This document shows, in pieces, positions 51,650 to 60,588 of a stretch of DNA of 64,000 nucleotides. The stretch is taken from assembly GCF_037198285.1 (NCBI RefSeq), contig NZ_CP147243.1:2100422-2164421 (forward strand). The letters are read 5' to 3'. Origin of the DNA: Haladaptatus sp. DJG-WS-42 (lineage in GTDB: Archaea; Halobacteriota; Halobacteria; Halobacteriales; Halococcaceae). The position numbers and the translations under genes were made by a program. Below the pieces are notes generated by a model. The model was not told the origin of the DNA and ran no database searches. It saw only the letters and a program-made list of their open reading frames with translations. The first letter of the stretch is position 1. Every line of letters begins with the position of its first letter.

Positions 51650-53377
51650 TTAGTTCGGATGGTTGGGTAGAAGCGTGTCGATGAACGGACCAACGTCCGC
51701 TCCCACCTGCGATTGCAACTCCTCCGGCGACGTGTATGGTCGGTTCACGATGACGTCTCCCGCCCGCCCACGGCCGAGTCCGGGAATCGCCATCAGCTCG
51801 TCCATCGACGCCTCGTTCACGTCGAGCGGGTGGCAGACGCCCGAAATCGAGCGATAGCCGTGGTCGGTCACCGCGATGTCCACCGACTGGCCGAGTTCGC
51901 GCTCGCCCGGCACCGCGACGAGCAGTGGATACGTCCCGAGTTGGCGGCCAAACGTCTTGCCGTCTTTGTGGTATTCTAAGTGGACGTCCGGGAGGATGGT
52001 CCCCGGCGGCGCAACCCGTTTGAGCATCGGGTTGTCAATCTCCTCGCGCACCTGCTTTTTGTACTTCTTGAACAGCTTCTTGTGGTCTCTGGCGATGGAC
52101 GCACCCGTATCTGACATCTCAGTTCCAGCAAAAGCCATGACTTGGCGGATGTTCACCCGGCGGACCATCAGCCCCTCGTCGTAGACGCGCTGGAGGAAGT
52201 CCAAATTGTGCTGGTAGGTTTCTTTGGTCTCCCCCTTGAGGCCGTGGAGCAGGTTGATGCCGGGGAGCAGTTTTGGCAACCGAGCAGACGCTTCCTCACC
52301 GTGGGTTGGGGCCACAGACGGGTCGTCGCCGGGTCGCCAGCCCGCTTCTTCGTTGACGATTTTGACCGCCTCAAAGCACTGTTCGGCGGAGACGTTCAGG
52401 TTGTTTGCTTCTTGGACCACGGGGTCTGCGCTTTCGAGACCGAACGCCGCGGTGTCGCCGGGCGTGTTGTGCTTTGCGATGATGCGGATGCCCTCTCTCG
52501 ACAGCTCCGGCCACTTCACGACCGTAATCGGGTTCATGTTGTCGAGGTGGAGCGTCCCGAGGTCGGGGGCGACCTCACGGATGCCGCCGTAGAGGTCGCG
52601 CAAGGCGTCCGGATTCGGCTTCTCGCCGTCGCCACCGAAGGCAAGGATGTCGGCCTGCCGCCCGATGCGGAAGTGGCGCGCGCCGCGGTTGTAGAGTTCC
52701 TCAACTTCGCGTACGACCGACTCAGCCGAGCGGAACGCTGGATTCCCGTATAGGGGTTCTGTACAGAACGAACACCGGTAGGCACAGCCGCGAGAAGTCT
52801 CCATCTCACAGATGAGGTACTCGGGGTAGTTTGGATGGTTCTCGATGACGAACGCGCCGTCTGCGGCCCACCGGTCGATTTCCTCGTTCGAGCGCATCCG
52901 ATCGCCAAAGCCTTCGAGACCGCTTTCGACGAGGTCGTGGGCCGCCGCCTCGATGTCGCCTTTGGCGACGAAGTCGTAATCGAGGTCTTTGCGCTCCATG
53001 TCGCTGCCACCCTCGTTCTGTTCGCCGACGCCAAAGCGGATGGGGCCGCCCATGAGCGTCGTGCCCGCCGCCGTCCACGCGAGCCGTTTCACTTCGTCAG
53101 GCTCGGCCGGCGTGCCGCCAACGTACTTGCCGGGGACGGTCATCCCGCCCACGTAGATGAGGAGGTCTGCTTCCTCCACGTCCTGCCAGTTCATCATGTC
53201 GTCGCGGAGGGCGTCGATGGTGTGGTAGGTGATTTGAGATTCGGGGACGCCAGCGTCTACGAGCGCGCCCGCCGTGTACCGAGGATACGTCGAAATGTAC
53301 GGCGGCACGCCGAAGTGCGCCGGTTCGTCGACGTAGCCGTCAACGATGGTAACCTGCAGGTCGGCGGGGTCAGTCAT
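51650..53377 (-). CDS. Radical SAM protein with C-terminal helix-hairpin-helix
   Basis: A 575-residue radical SAM protein. A B12-binding-like N-terminal domain (about 1-150) precedes the 4Fe-4S motif CAYRCSFC (CxxxCxxC, about 196-203) and its TIM barrel (FRIGRQADILAFGG, IKHNTPGDTA-type strands). The last 60 residues form a helix-hairpin-helix (MDELMAIPGLGRGRAGDVIV), a DNA- or RNA-binding motif. Similar fused proteins occur across archaea without an assigned reaction. ATG 53377 (MTDPADLQVTIVDGY) is used; the frame upstream looks non-coding. Confidence 0.88.
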   Translation of the reverse strand: MTDPADLQVTIVDGYVDEPAHFGVPPYISTYPRYTAGALVDAGVPESQITYHTIDALRDDMMNWQDVEEADLLIYVGGMTVPGKYVGGTPAEPDEVKRLAWTAAGTTLMGGPIRFGVGEQNEGGSDMERKDLDYDFVAKGDIEAAAHDLVESGLEGFGDRMRSNEEIDRWAADGAFVIENHPNYPEYLICEMETSRGCAYRCSFCTEPLYGNPAFRSAESVVREVEELYNRGARHFRIGRQADILAFGGDGEKPNPDALRDLYGGIREVAPDLGTLHLDNMNPITVVKWPELSREGIRIIAKHNTPGDTAAFGLESADPVVQEANNLNVSAEQCFEAVKIVNEEAGWRPGDDPSVAPTHGEEASARLPKLLPGINLLHGLKGETKETYQHNLDFLQRVYDEGLMVRRVNIRQVMAFAGTEMSDTGASIARDHKKLFKKYKKQVREEIDNPMLKRVAPPGTILPDVHLEYHKDGKTFGRQLGTYPLLVAVPGERELGQSVDIAVTDHGYRSISGVCHPLDVNEASMDELMAIPGLGRGRAGDVIVNRPYTSPEELQSQVGADVGPFIDTLLPNHPN

Positions 53378-53456
53378 TGGGCCTCCTAGCCAGCGGAGCG
53401 GTAAAACGGATGCGAAAGCCCGCGCGCTTATACTCGTGGATACACTATCGTCCCCC

Positions 53457-53615
53457 ATGCCAAAGACCGTCGAAGTAGCCTGTACCAACGACGCCTGCGA
53501 ACTCGACATGTTCGAGCTTCACTACACCTACGATATGCCAGCCAGCACCACTGTCGCGGACTTCGTATGTCCGTACTGCCAACAGGGCGATTCGCTGGAG
53601 GAAATCACCGTATGA
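53457..53615 (+). CDS. Zinc microprotein coupled to Hsp20 (DUF7559-type)
   Basis: A 52-residue protein starting MPKTVEVACTNDACELDMFE, with a CTNDAC pair and a CPYC pair. It resembles a small haloarchaeal family remembered as DUF7559. Its stop overlaps the Hsp20 ATG by 4 bases (ATGA), so the two are translated together; a link to stress response is inferred. Confidence 0.8.
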   Translation: MPKTVEVACTNDACELDMFELHYTYDMPASTTVADFVCPYCQQGDSLEEITV

Positions 53616-54076
53616 TAAAGGAGCTTGGCAAATCTCTCGGTAACGTCATCGTCGAGAACGTCGGCCGCGCCTCCTCGCGCGTCCAGGAGCGAAAGCCCCT
53701 GCCCGTAGACCTCCTCGAAAGCGACGAGGCCTACCTCGCCGTTTTCGACGCCCCCGGTGCGACCCAGAGCGACATCCAGGTCCGCTTTGCAGAAAACGCC
53801 ATCCACGTCCGCGTCGACCGTTTCCGCGATTTCCACGACGGCTACGAGATGCGCTTTCCCGGCCGCGGGCTCTCGCTTGACGGCAGCGTCACGCTCCCAC
53901 CGGAAGCCAAAGTGAACACCGACGAAGCGACCGCAACGCTCACGAAAAGCGGCACGCTCGAAGTACGCGTTCCGAAAGAAGGCGAGTCGAACGTCGAAAT
54001 CGAGACGGAAGCAGAGCGTATCGAACCCGACACCGAGCCGCTCGAACCTGACGACGCCGACGCTGACGAAGCGTAA
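53612..54076 (+). CDS. Hsp20/α-crystallin small heat-shock protein
   Basis: A 154-residue ATP-independent chaperone. The α-crystallin core spans about 35-125 (VDLLESDEAYLAVFDAPGA to SGTLEVRVPKE, with the LxVxVPK-like end strand), followed by a long acidic tail. The C-terminal I-x-I anchor is replaced by an acidic stretch, so its oligomers may differ. ATG overlaps the upstream zinc microprotein stop. Its end abuts the convergent oxidoreductase gene. Confidence 0.92.
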   Translation: MIKELGKSLGNVIVENVGRASSRVQERKPLPVDLLESDEAYLAVFDAPGATQSDIQVRFAENAIHVRVDRFRDFHDGYEMRFPGRGLSLDGSVTLPPEAKVNTDEATATLTKSGTLEVRVPKEGESNVEIETEAERIEPDTEPLEPDDADADEA

Positions 54077-55189
54077 TCAGCTCAACCCTTCGACGATTTC
54101 GAACTCTTCGTCGCCGCGGAACCGGCGCGGGTCGAACGCTTGGATTCCTTCCCCACCGAGCACCTGCGTTGCGAGTCGCTCGCCGATTGCAGGGGCGCGC
54201 ATGAAGCCGTGGCCTTGGAAACCACAGGCGACGTACAGCCCGTCTCGAAGTTCGCCGACGAGCGGGTCAAAGTCCGCTGTTGCCCCGCACATCCCGGCCC
54301 ACGCCCGGGAGACGGCTGGTTCGAACGCAACGCGCCGCTCGACACGCGCACGATTCGTCTCGACAAATTCCTCGTCGGCGTCTTTCGGGTAGTCATCTGG
54401 GTCTCGCTCGAACAGTTCCGTCCCGTCACCGACCAGCAAGCCGCCCTGCCGCGGTCGGAAATAGAACCCCTCCGTCGCGTCGTAGGTCATCGGAATCTCC
54501 TCGCTCACAGGCGTCTGGTCGGTGGTAAACGCCTGCACGCGGTAGGGCTTCATCGGAATCGGGATGCCAATCTCCGCGAGTACCTGCTTCGTCTGGACGC
54601 CGGTTGCGAGCACCACGGCGTCGAACTCGTGGGTTTCAGTGGGCGTGCGTAGCTTCCCTGATTCGGCAAGTCGAACCGGCATGTTCTCCTCGATGCTGAC
54701 CCCGACCTCCCGCGCTGCTGCTCCCATTGCTCGGACGTACGTTGCCGGTTCGGTGTAGCCCGCATCGTCACACCGCGCGGCGACGCCGATTCCTGCAGTT
54801 TCAAGCGCGGGAAATTCTGCTCGGAGGGCTTCGGGAGAAACCAATGAAACGTCCGCACCGACCGCCTTCATCTGCGTGACCTGTTCGCGCACGCCTTCAC
54901 AGCGTTCCGTGTCACCTTCGTGGGCGAACCAAACGTAGGGACAACTGGTGAATTCGAAGTCGTCGCGGCTCTCAGAGAGGGCGCGAAATCGTGCGAGTGA
55001 GCGGCGACCGTTCGCGGCGTCTACGGCGTGCGGGAACGCCGAGTAGCACACGCCCGCAGCGCGGCCGCTCGACCCGCTCGCAAGTTCGTCGCGTTCGAAC
55101 AGCGTTACGTCCGCGCCGTCGCAGGCGAGGTCGTGGGCGGCGGTCACGCCAACGGCTCCGCCACCGACGACGGCGACGTGCAATCTCAT
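54077..55189 (-). CDS. FAD-dependent oxidoreductase (D-amino acid/glycine oxidase-like)
   Basis: A 370-residue DAO-family flavoenzyme. The N-terminal Rossmann motif is VVGGGAVGVTAAHDLA (about 6-21) with the acidic end DVTLFERDELASGSSGR. The C-terminal CGFQGHGFMRAPAIGE is the usual flavin-binding end. Family members oxidise glycine, sarcosine or D-amino acids; which applies here cannot be read. ATG start; the LLM-like gene lies 31 bp upstream on the same strand, probably co-transcribed. Confidence 0.87.
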   Translation of the reverse strand: MRLHVAVVGGGAVGVTAAHDLACDGADVTLFERDELASGSSGRAAGVCYSAFPHAVDAANGRRSLARFRALSESRDDFEFTSCPYVWFAHEGDTERCEGVREQVTQMKAVGADVSLVSPEALRAEFPALETAGIGVAARCDDAGYTEPATYVRAMGAAAREVGVSIEENMPVRLAESGKLRTPTETHEFDAVVLATGVQTKQVLAEIGIPIPMKPYRVQAFTTDQTPVSEEIPMTYDATEGFYFRPRQGGLLVGDGTELFERDPDDYPKDADEEFVETNRARVERRVAFEPAVSRAWAGMCGATADFDPLVGELRDGLYVACGFQGHGFMRAPAIGERLATQVLGGEGIQAFDPRRFRGDEEFEIVEGLS

Positions 55190-55220
55190 AGCGGAAAAAC
55201 GAGTGAGGGGGACTTAGTTC

Positions 55221-56003
55221 TCAGCGGAGAAACTCGTCGATGCCCCGGGCGGGGTAGCCAACGACGGTATCGACGCCGACCTCGCGGAGCGATTCGATTT
55301 GCTCGCGGACGCGTCGAGGCGTCCCGACGAGCGCGTAGTCTTTGCTCGCCGCGAGGAGCACCTTTCGCGCGCGTCCCGTAGCCGACGAATCGGTGGGCGC
55401 GCCCTCAGGGAGTGCTCGCGCGACGGGGCGTCTGCGAGACGCATATGCGCCGACCGCATCGAGAATCGCGTCCTCGTCGTCGGTGAGCACGGTCGGGGCG
55501 TACACGGCGAGTTCGCCACCGTAGCCCGCAGACCGGAGGGCGCGCGTATCGCGGCGCGTCGTCCGGTTGAGCAGGTCGAACTGCGTCCCGCCGGTGGCGA
55601 GCGCGATGCGTTCGATGCCCTCGGTACCGACCCATGAATCGGGTGCGGCGGACAGCGCGGCAGAGAGCCGAGGCGCGATGGGGCGCTTGCGTTCGGCTTC
55701 CGTGAGATACGCCGAGTGCCCGGCGACGAGCACCTGTTTGATACCCTCGGGTAGCTCATCGTAGCGCGAATCGTCGCCGAGGGGGTCGAAGCCGTCTGCG
55801 CGAACGGGCGTCGTCAACCTGACCTCCTTGGTCTCTGTGAGGGCGGCCAACACCGCTGCGTCGGGGAGGTGTTCGCTCCCTTCGTAGTCGATTGTGATGA
55901 CGTCAACCGATAGGGTGTCGGCCCGCCGCACGTCACACTCTGCGGGCTTGAGCGCGACTGCGTCCAGCCCGGTCTCAGAGAGACGCGTCTCGCCAGTTAG
56001 CAT
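55221..56003 (-). CDS. LLM-like (luciferase-type) protein, unknown
   Basis: A 260-residue protein whose tail LLAASKDYALVGTPRRVREQ and LREVGVDTVVGYPARGIDEF resembles the end of F420-dependent luciferase-like monooxygenases, and whose middle keeps GGTQFDLLNRTTRRDTRAL. The N-terminal half looks divergent and no complete cofactor site is evident. This fits a haloarchaeal family remembered as DUF7388. ATG start with a TATA-like GTGTATTTT 26 bp upstream; leaderless. Precedes the DAO-type oxidase. Confidence 0.7.
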   Translation of the reverse strand: MLTGETRLSETGLDAVALKPAECDVRRADTLSVDVITIDYEGSEHLPDAAVLAALTETKEVRLTTPVRADGFDPLGDDSRYDELPEGIKQVLVAGHSAYLTEAERKRPIAPRLSAALSAAPDSWVGTEGIERIALATGGTQFDLLNRTTRRDTRALRSAGYGGELAVYAPTVLTDDEDAILDAVGAYASRRRPVARALPEGAPTDSSATGRARKVLLAASKDYALVGTPRRVREQIESLREVGVDTVVGYPARGIDEFLR

Positions 56004-56203
56004 TGAACCCCTCTCATGGAAAATACACTATCGCCAGTCCGGAACTCGATCCATCGTCTGTGCGACCATACTCATTCTATCGCCGTTCTCGGCAAAAGGC
56101 TATCGCTCGTGGCGAAATTGCCTGCGCTGGTGACGTGAGAGTCACGAAACACTGAGAAAAAGAGACGTGGCTCGCCGTCGTTCTCTCAGGTAGGGGTAGA
56201 CGT

Positions 56204-57013
56204 ATGGACACAGTTACCTCAGCAGATGGAACCACGATTGCATACGAAAAAACGGGCCACGGACCACCACTCGTCCTCGTCCACGGAACGACCGCCGACC
56301 ACACGCGGTGGGAGCCGATTCGCCCGGCCCTCGAAGAACAGTTCACGGTCTATGCGATGGACCGTCGTGGTCGCGGCGAGAGCGACGACGCTCCGGACTA
56401 CTCGCTCGAACGCGAGTTCGACGACGTGGTCGCCGTCATCGATTCGATAGCCGAACCGGTGGTGTTGCTCGGCCACTCCTACGGCGCGCTTTGTTCGCTC
56501 GAAGCGGCGTTGCGTACTGATAACGTTCGAAAACTCATCCTGTACGAACCGCCGTTCTTGGTCGAAGAGGGAGAACTCACACCGGCGGCGATGCTCGCTG
56601 AACTCCACGCACTCGTAGAAAACGGTGAGAACGAACAGGCGCTCATCCGGTTCTTTACCGACGTCGCCGGAATGTCACTCGACGAAGTGGACGTGCTTCG
56701 CGCCGCACCAAACTGGTCAGCGCGAGTGAGTGCGGCCCACACCGTGGTCAGAGAAGAGGCCGCACCGGGGGAGTACGTGTTCGATGCCGACCGGCTGGCA
56801 ACCTTGGCGACGCCAACGCTCTTGCTGACTGGAACTGAGAGCGCACCGTTCCTCAAGGACGCGACAGCCGCACTCGCGGGGGTGCTCCCGAACTGCCGCG
56901 TCGTTACGTTCGAGGGCCACGGCCACGTTGCGATAAACTCGGCTTCCGAACGCTTCACAACGGAGGTATTCACCTTCGCCAGCGAGTCTGAGTCGCTTTC
57001 ACAAGCTCCGTAA
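56204..57013 (+). CDS. α/β-hydrolase
   Basis: A 269-residue hydrolase-fold protein. The oxyanion region is LVLVHGTTADHTRWEPI, the nucleophile elbow GHSYGALC (Ser about 87-90), and the catalytic His lies in FEGHGHVAINS. The acid is probably in LLTGTESAPF. The length fits small esterase or epoxide-hydrolase-like enzymes; substrate unknown. ATG start. The 200 bp before it hold a GTGAC-N6-GTCAC repeat (56130-56145). Confidence 0.87.
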   Translation: MDTVTSADGTTIAYEKTGHGPPLVLVHGTTADHTRWEPIRPALEEQFTVYAMDRRGRGESDDAPDYSLEREFDDVVAVIDSIAEPVVLLGHSYGALCSLEAALRTDNVRKLILYEPPFLVEEGELTPAAMLAELHALVENGENEQALIRFFTDVAGMSLDEVDVLRAAPNWSARVSAAHTVVREEAAPGEYVFDADRLATLATPTLLLTGTESAPFLKDATAALAGVLPNCRVVTFEGHGHVAINSASERFTTEVFTFASESESLSQAP

Positions 57014-57041
57014 ACATTCAGGATGGAAGGTCGGCATCTAA

Positions 57042-57097
57042 CAGACGCAGACTTACTCTTTCGCGCCTGGGCGCTCAAGTGGGTAAGTCTGCGTCTG
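57042..57097. repeat. Perfect 15-bp inverted repeat between convergent genes
   Basis: CAGACGCAGACTTAC (57042-57056) and its exact reverse complement (57083-57097) around a 26-base loop. The right arm lies inside the NUDIX coding end. It could act as a two-way terminator for the convergent hydrolase and NUDIX genes. Confidence 0.7.
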
Positions 57098-57686
57098 GAT
57101 CAACCACCCGATCAACTTCCGGCGGCATCTCCCAGTCGGTTGCGACTTGGAGGAAGTTCACGAGAATCCGGCCGGTCGCACCCCAGACGGTGTAGCCATC
57201 GACGTGGAAAAAGTGCAGACGGATGTCGCCGTAGTGGGGGTGCATTCGGCGCTCTGATTCGTAGTTGTCGAGATTCGTGAGGTCTGCGAGTTTGAGGACG
57301 ACGATTTCTGCGACCTCGCGTTCGTCGGGGGTGTATGTTGTGTCCGGGACGGTGGCGACGAACGGGCGGACGGCATAGCTCGTAATCGTCCGAATATCGT
57401 CGAGCCTGCCCACGATGTCGGCGGTCGCGGGGTCTAAGCCAATCTCTTCGTTGGCCTCTCGCAGCGCAGTTGCCGCGAGGTCATCGTCTGCGGGTTCGTG
57501 CCCGCCGCCGGGAAACGACATCTGGCCGGGGTGCTCACCGAGGTGGTCTGCGCGCTTCGTAAACAGCAGCCACGGTTCGCCGTCACGGGTGAGGATGGGG
57601 ACGAGCACACCCGCCTCTCGCTCCTCGTCCGTGACCGCTGTGGGCGAGTAGCGAGCCACCCGGTCGAGATTCATAGTCAAAGTCAT
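57075..57686 (-). CDS. NUDIX hydrolase (CoA pyrophosphatase-like)
   Basis: A 203-residue NUDIX protein. The NUDIX box is intact: GGGHEPADDDLAATALREAN followed by EEIG, and FPGG before it, as in CoA diphosphatases of the YeaB/NudL group. It probably cleaves CoA or a similar nucleotide (inference). ATG 57686, with an in-frame ATG at 57674 (MNLDRVARY) as an alternative. It is the last gene of a minus-strand operon after an unknown acidic protein and GT81. The tail overlaps the inverted repeat. Confidence 0.87.
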   Translation of the reverse strand: MTLTMNLDRVARYSPTAVTDEEREAGVLVPILTRDGEPWLLFTKRADHLGEHPGQMSFPGGGHEPADDDLAATALREANEEIGLDPATADIVGRLDDIRTITSYAVRPFVATVPDTTYTPDEREVAEIVVLKLADLTNLDNYESERRMHPHYGDIRLHFFHVDGYTVWGATGRILVNFLQVATDWEMPPEVDRVVDPDADLPT

Positions 57687-57699
57687 GCGATGGAGCGGC

Positions 57700-58161
57700 T
57701 TAATTCGCCCGGGCTGAATCGAGCAGGTCGCGTTCGTCGTCTAACTCGACCGGCCCCCACGCTTCTAAGTCGTAGCTCACGTCGAGCAGGTGGTGGATGC
57801 GCTCGTCATCGTCGTCGTTCACCGCGGCCGCCGCGTCCTTGCGAAATTGGGCTTCGAGCGGCGTGATAATTGCCTCGCGGTCTACCTCGCGCTTTTCGAC
57901 CGAGAGGATGTGCGGGAGGTCTTCGCCGCCGTCAGGCAGTTCGGGAAACGCGACGGGGCCGGGCGTGAGATAGCTCGTGCCCTCGCGCTCGAATTCAACC
58001 AGAAAGTAGCGTTCGATGGCAGCATCTATCTCCTCGACTGGAACCTCGCCTTCGTCGCCGTTTCTGTAGGCGAGTTCCGAGAGTGCGGTGGTGAGTTCCT
58101 CGCGTGTGAGCGCAGCAAAGAGCGAAACCACTCCCGCGAGTTCGTCGTGAGTCAAGTCCAT
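57700..58161 (-). CDS. Acidic conserved haloarchaeal protein, unknown
   Basis: A 153-residue protein starting MDLTHDELAGVVSLFAALTR, strongly acidic, with two helical parts and a central segment FLVEFEREGTSYLTPGPVAFPE resembling a wing or β-hairpin. The first part looks like a short helix-turn-helix. No named family is certain (DUF7109 from memory). It sits between the GT81 and NUDIX genes in an evident operon, with gaps of 26 and 13 bp. Confidence 0.72.
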   Translation of the reverse strand: MDLTHDELAGVVSLFAALTREELTTALSELAYRNGDEGEVPVEEIDAAIERYFLVEFEREGTSYLTPGPVAFPELPDGGEDLPHILSVEKREVDREAIITPLEAQFRKDAAAAVNDDDDERIHHLLDVSYDLEAWGPVELDDERDLLDSARAN

Positions 58162-58187
58162 TGCCTGCTCCTTTCTGCCAGTCGTGC

Positions 58188-59288
58188 TTAATCTTCATCC
58201 CTCGCCTGTGCGAGGTCTGCCTGTGCTGCGTCCCACACCTCGTCTGGCGAGAGCGAACTCTCGTCCCACGATGGGAGGCGCGTGTCCTCTGAGAGCGGTT
58301 CGATGGCAGCTGCATACACCGAAACCTGCTCGCGTTCTGCCTCGCGGTCGTAGTCGAGCCCGTTGAACGCCGCGTCTGCGCCGTACTGGCGGATGAACTC
58401 GTAGGCGACCTCTTCGTACCGACTTGGCAGACTCTCGTAGTCAGGCGTCACGTCGTGGTCTGCGAGCACTTGCAAGAGCGCCTGCCCGACACCGTGGCTC
58501 ATCTCCGAGAGGCCGGTCGGCCCCGACACCGCGCGGTGGTCGTGTTCGTGTTTGCCCAAATCGACCTGGGCAGCGCCGGTGAAGCCAACCGCGCCGAAGG
58601 CGTCGCCGAGCGTCGAGAGTTCGAGCCCCCACTGGCGCTGTGGCCGGAGGTGGCGAGCGAGCTTCGAGGTGACCGCGAACTCCCCGGCGAGCGGGTAGCG
58701 AAACGCCGCCAGAAAGTCGAGCACCGGTGCGTCGTGTTCTGCTACGAGCGCCTGGATGAGCGGCGCGACGAACAGCCGGGCCAGCCGCCCGTAGAGCTGG
58801 TTGTTCTCGACGCGAGCGTAGTAGCCCTTCGTAAACTCGAACTCGCCTGCGAGCGGCGAGAGCAGCCGTGGAACGTGCGCCCGTGAGTAGGTTTTCGCAT
58901 CCGCATCATGAACCACGACAAACTCCTCGCTCGCGGCGAGGCCAAGCGCGAGCCACACGTCTCTGCCCTTACCCATCGCACCCGAGACACCAGCATCTGA
59001 GAGGAGAGTTCTGAGGGTCGGGCCGTTACACCAGAGAAGGTCCACGTCGAGGTCGAAGGTGTCGAACCAGTCTCGAAAGTCCTCGACGTGATCTGCACTC
59101 GCCCGAAGCGGGACGACCACGCGGGCCGGGGAAACGGTTTCGAGCGTCGAAAGGACGCGCTCTGCGGCGAGTCCGGCGTACTCGCGTTCGGTCATTGGCA
59201 CGACGACGGCGGCCCGGTCGGTCGGTGCGTCGGGGACGTGCCCGGTGAGGTCGTGGAGCGTCGTGACGCGCTCTTGGACGTACTCCAT
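58188..59288 (-). CDS. Glucosyl-3-phosphoglycerate synthase-like glycosyltransferase (GT81)
   Basis: A 366-residue retaining GT-A enzyme starting MEYVQERVTTLHDLTG. The DxD motif is HDADAKTYS (about 125-133), and the acceptor loop with GYYARVENNQLYGRLARLF and LAGEFAVT is typical of GpgS/MpgS-like GT81 proteins. These make glucosyl- or mannosyl-glycerate, compatible solutes of halophiles, so an osmolyte role is likely (inference). ATG 59288 preferred to a TTG at 59315. Follows an MFS gene by 40 bp. Confidence 0.85.
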   Translation of the reverse strand: MEYVQERVTTLHDLTGHVPDAPTDRAAVVVPMTEREYAGLAAERVLSTLETVSPARVVVPLRASADHVEDFRDWFDTFDLDVDLLWCNGPTLRTLLSDAGVSGAMGKGRDVWLALGLAASEEFVVVHDADAKTYSRAHVPRLLSPLAGEFEFTKGYYARVENNQLYGRLARLFVAPLIQALVAEHDAPVLDFLAAFRYPLAGEFAVTSKLARHLRPQRQWGLELSTLGDAFGAVGFTGAAQVDLGKHEHDHRAVSGPTGLSEMSHGVGQALLQVLADHDVTPDYESLPSRYEEVAYEFIRQYGADAAFNGLDYDREAEREQVSVYAAAIEPLSEDTRLPSWDESSLSPDEVWDAAQADLAQARDED

Positions 59289-59328
59289 TGCTGGCTGATA
59301 GGTTCCGAGATGCAAAAAGCGGCGCTAT

Positions 59329-60507
59329 TCAGGCATCGGCTCCGCCGCGTCGAGGGATGTAGCCTGCCCGGTTGAGCACGAAGAGGACGACCATGAAGCC
59401 GACGAGACAGAGGGCGAAAAACTGGTACACCCGCGAATAGCTGTACCCGATATCGGTGAGGCCACCGACCACGTACGACCCCGTCGCCTGCATTGGCATC
59501 ATCGTCCCGCTGAACACGGCGTACGCACTCCCCTTGTGGTTGTCCGGGAGCGAGGTGAGCATGTAGGTGTCCACCGTCGGAAACAGGCTGTGGACGACGA
59601 AGCCGAGGACGGTACTCACGGCGATGAGCGGGATAAGGCCGGAGGTGAGCGTGAGCGCCACGAGACTCACGGAGAACGCGCCGATGATGGCGAGCAGGAG
59701 TCGGACGGTGTCGAAGCGGTCTGCGAACCGGCCGCCGACAAAGAAGGCGGGGACGCCCGCGGCGAACACGACCGACAGCATGGTTCTCGACGTTCCGGGG
59801 GCGAGGCCTTTTGCGGTCAGATACGAAGGATACCAGTTGAACAGCCCGTTCCAGACGAACGAGGTCGCACCGATGAAGGCGATGCCAGCGAGGATAATCG
59901 GCCACTGGTGGCGAACCGCGGCGAGGAGGTCTCGGTCTGACGCGCCGCTGTTCGGGATATCTGTCTGGCGGGCGACGAGGTAGAGAACGCCCGTCGTGAG
60001 TAGCGCGACGACGGCGACGAGTTGGAACACCGCCCGCCACGTATCGAGGAACAAGACGGCGGTGACGAGCAACGGCGCGAGAACTGCCGCGAGCTGGCTC
60101 GACATGCCGTGAATCCCGATTGCCCGGCCCAAACGCTGGGGGTACAACTCACTCACGAGCGGATTCGCCGCCATGAAGTACGCACCACTGGCAAGCCCCA
60201 TCGAAAAGGAGCCGACCATCAGCATCTGGACAGATGTGGCGAGCGAGGTGAACAGCGAGGCGACGGTCAAGATGAGTCCCGTGAGGAGGATGACCCGGTG
60301 ACGGCGAACCCGCGTGAGGAGGTAGCCCGTCGGAATCCGGGGGACGGCACTGCCCATCCACGCGAGGGTTGCCACCAGCCCCATCGTCGTCCGCGTCGTG
60401 TTGAAATCGACGATGAGCGGCTCTAAGAGGGGTGCAAACAGCACTCTCCCCAAGTTGACGAGAAACACCATCGCACACAGCGACCCGAAGAGCTGGCGGC
60501 GTGACAC
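59329..60507 (-). CDS. MFS transporter
   Basis: A 392-residue major facilitator with 12 predicted helices. The conserved loop is GYLLTRVRRHRVILLTG after helix 2 and GGRFADRFDTVRLL in the second half; an SMGLASGAYFMAANPL stretch lines helix 4-5. The substrate is unknown. First gene of a probable operon with GT81, an unknown protein and NUDIX, so it might export or import the osmolyte or a precursor (inference). ATG start at 60507. Confidence 0.86.
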   Translation of the reverse strand: MSRRQLFGSLCAMVFLVNLGRVLFAPLLEPLIVDFNTTRTTMGLVATLAWMGSAVPRIPTGYLLTRVRRHRVILLTGLILTVASLFTSLATSVQMLMVGSFSMGLASGAYFMAANPLVSELYPQRLGRAIGIHGMSSQLAAVLAPLLVTAVLFLDTWRAVFQLVAVVALLTTGVLYLVARQTDIPNSGASDRDLLAAVRHQWPIILAGIAFIGATSFVWNGLFNWYPSYLTAKGLAPGTSRTMLSVVFAAGVPAFFVGGRFADRFDTVRLLLAIIGAFSVSLVALTLTSGLIPLIAVSTVLGFVVHSLFPTVDTYMLTSLPDNHKGSAYAVFSGTMMPMQATGSYVVGGLTDIGYSYSRVYQFFALCLVGFMVVLFVLNRAGYIPRRGGADA

Positions 60508-60588
60508 ACCCGGATTTTCGTGAGCGCACCCTCAAAGGTTGCGAACTGACCCTGGTATTTTTCCCCGATGGCTTCGTAGGCCGGTGGT

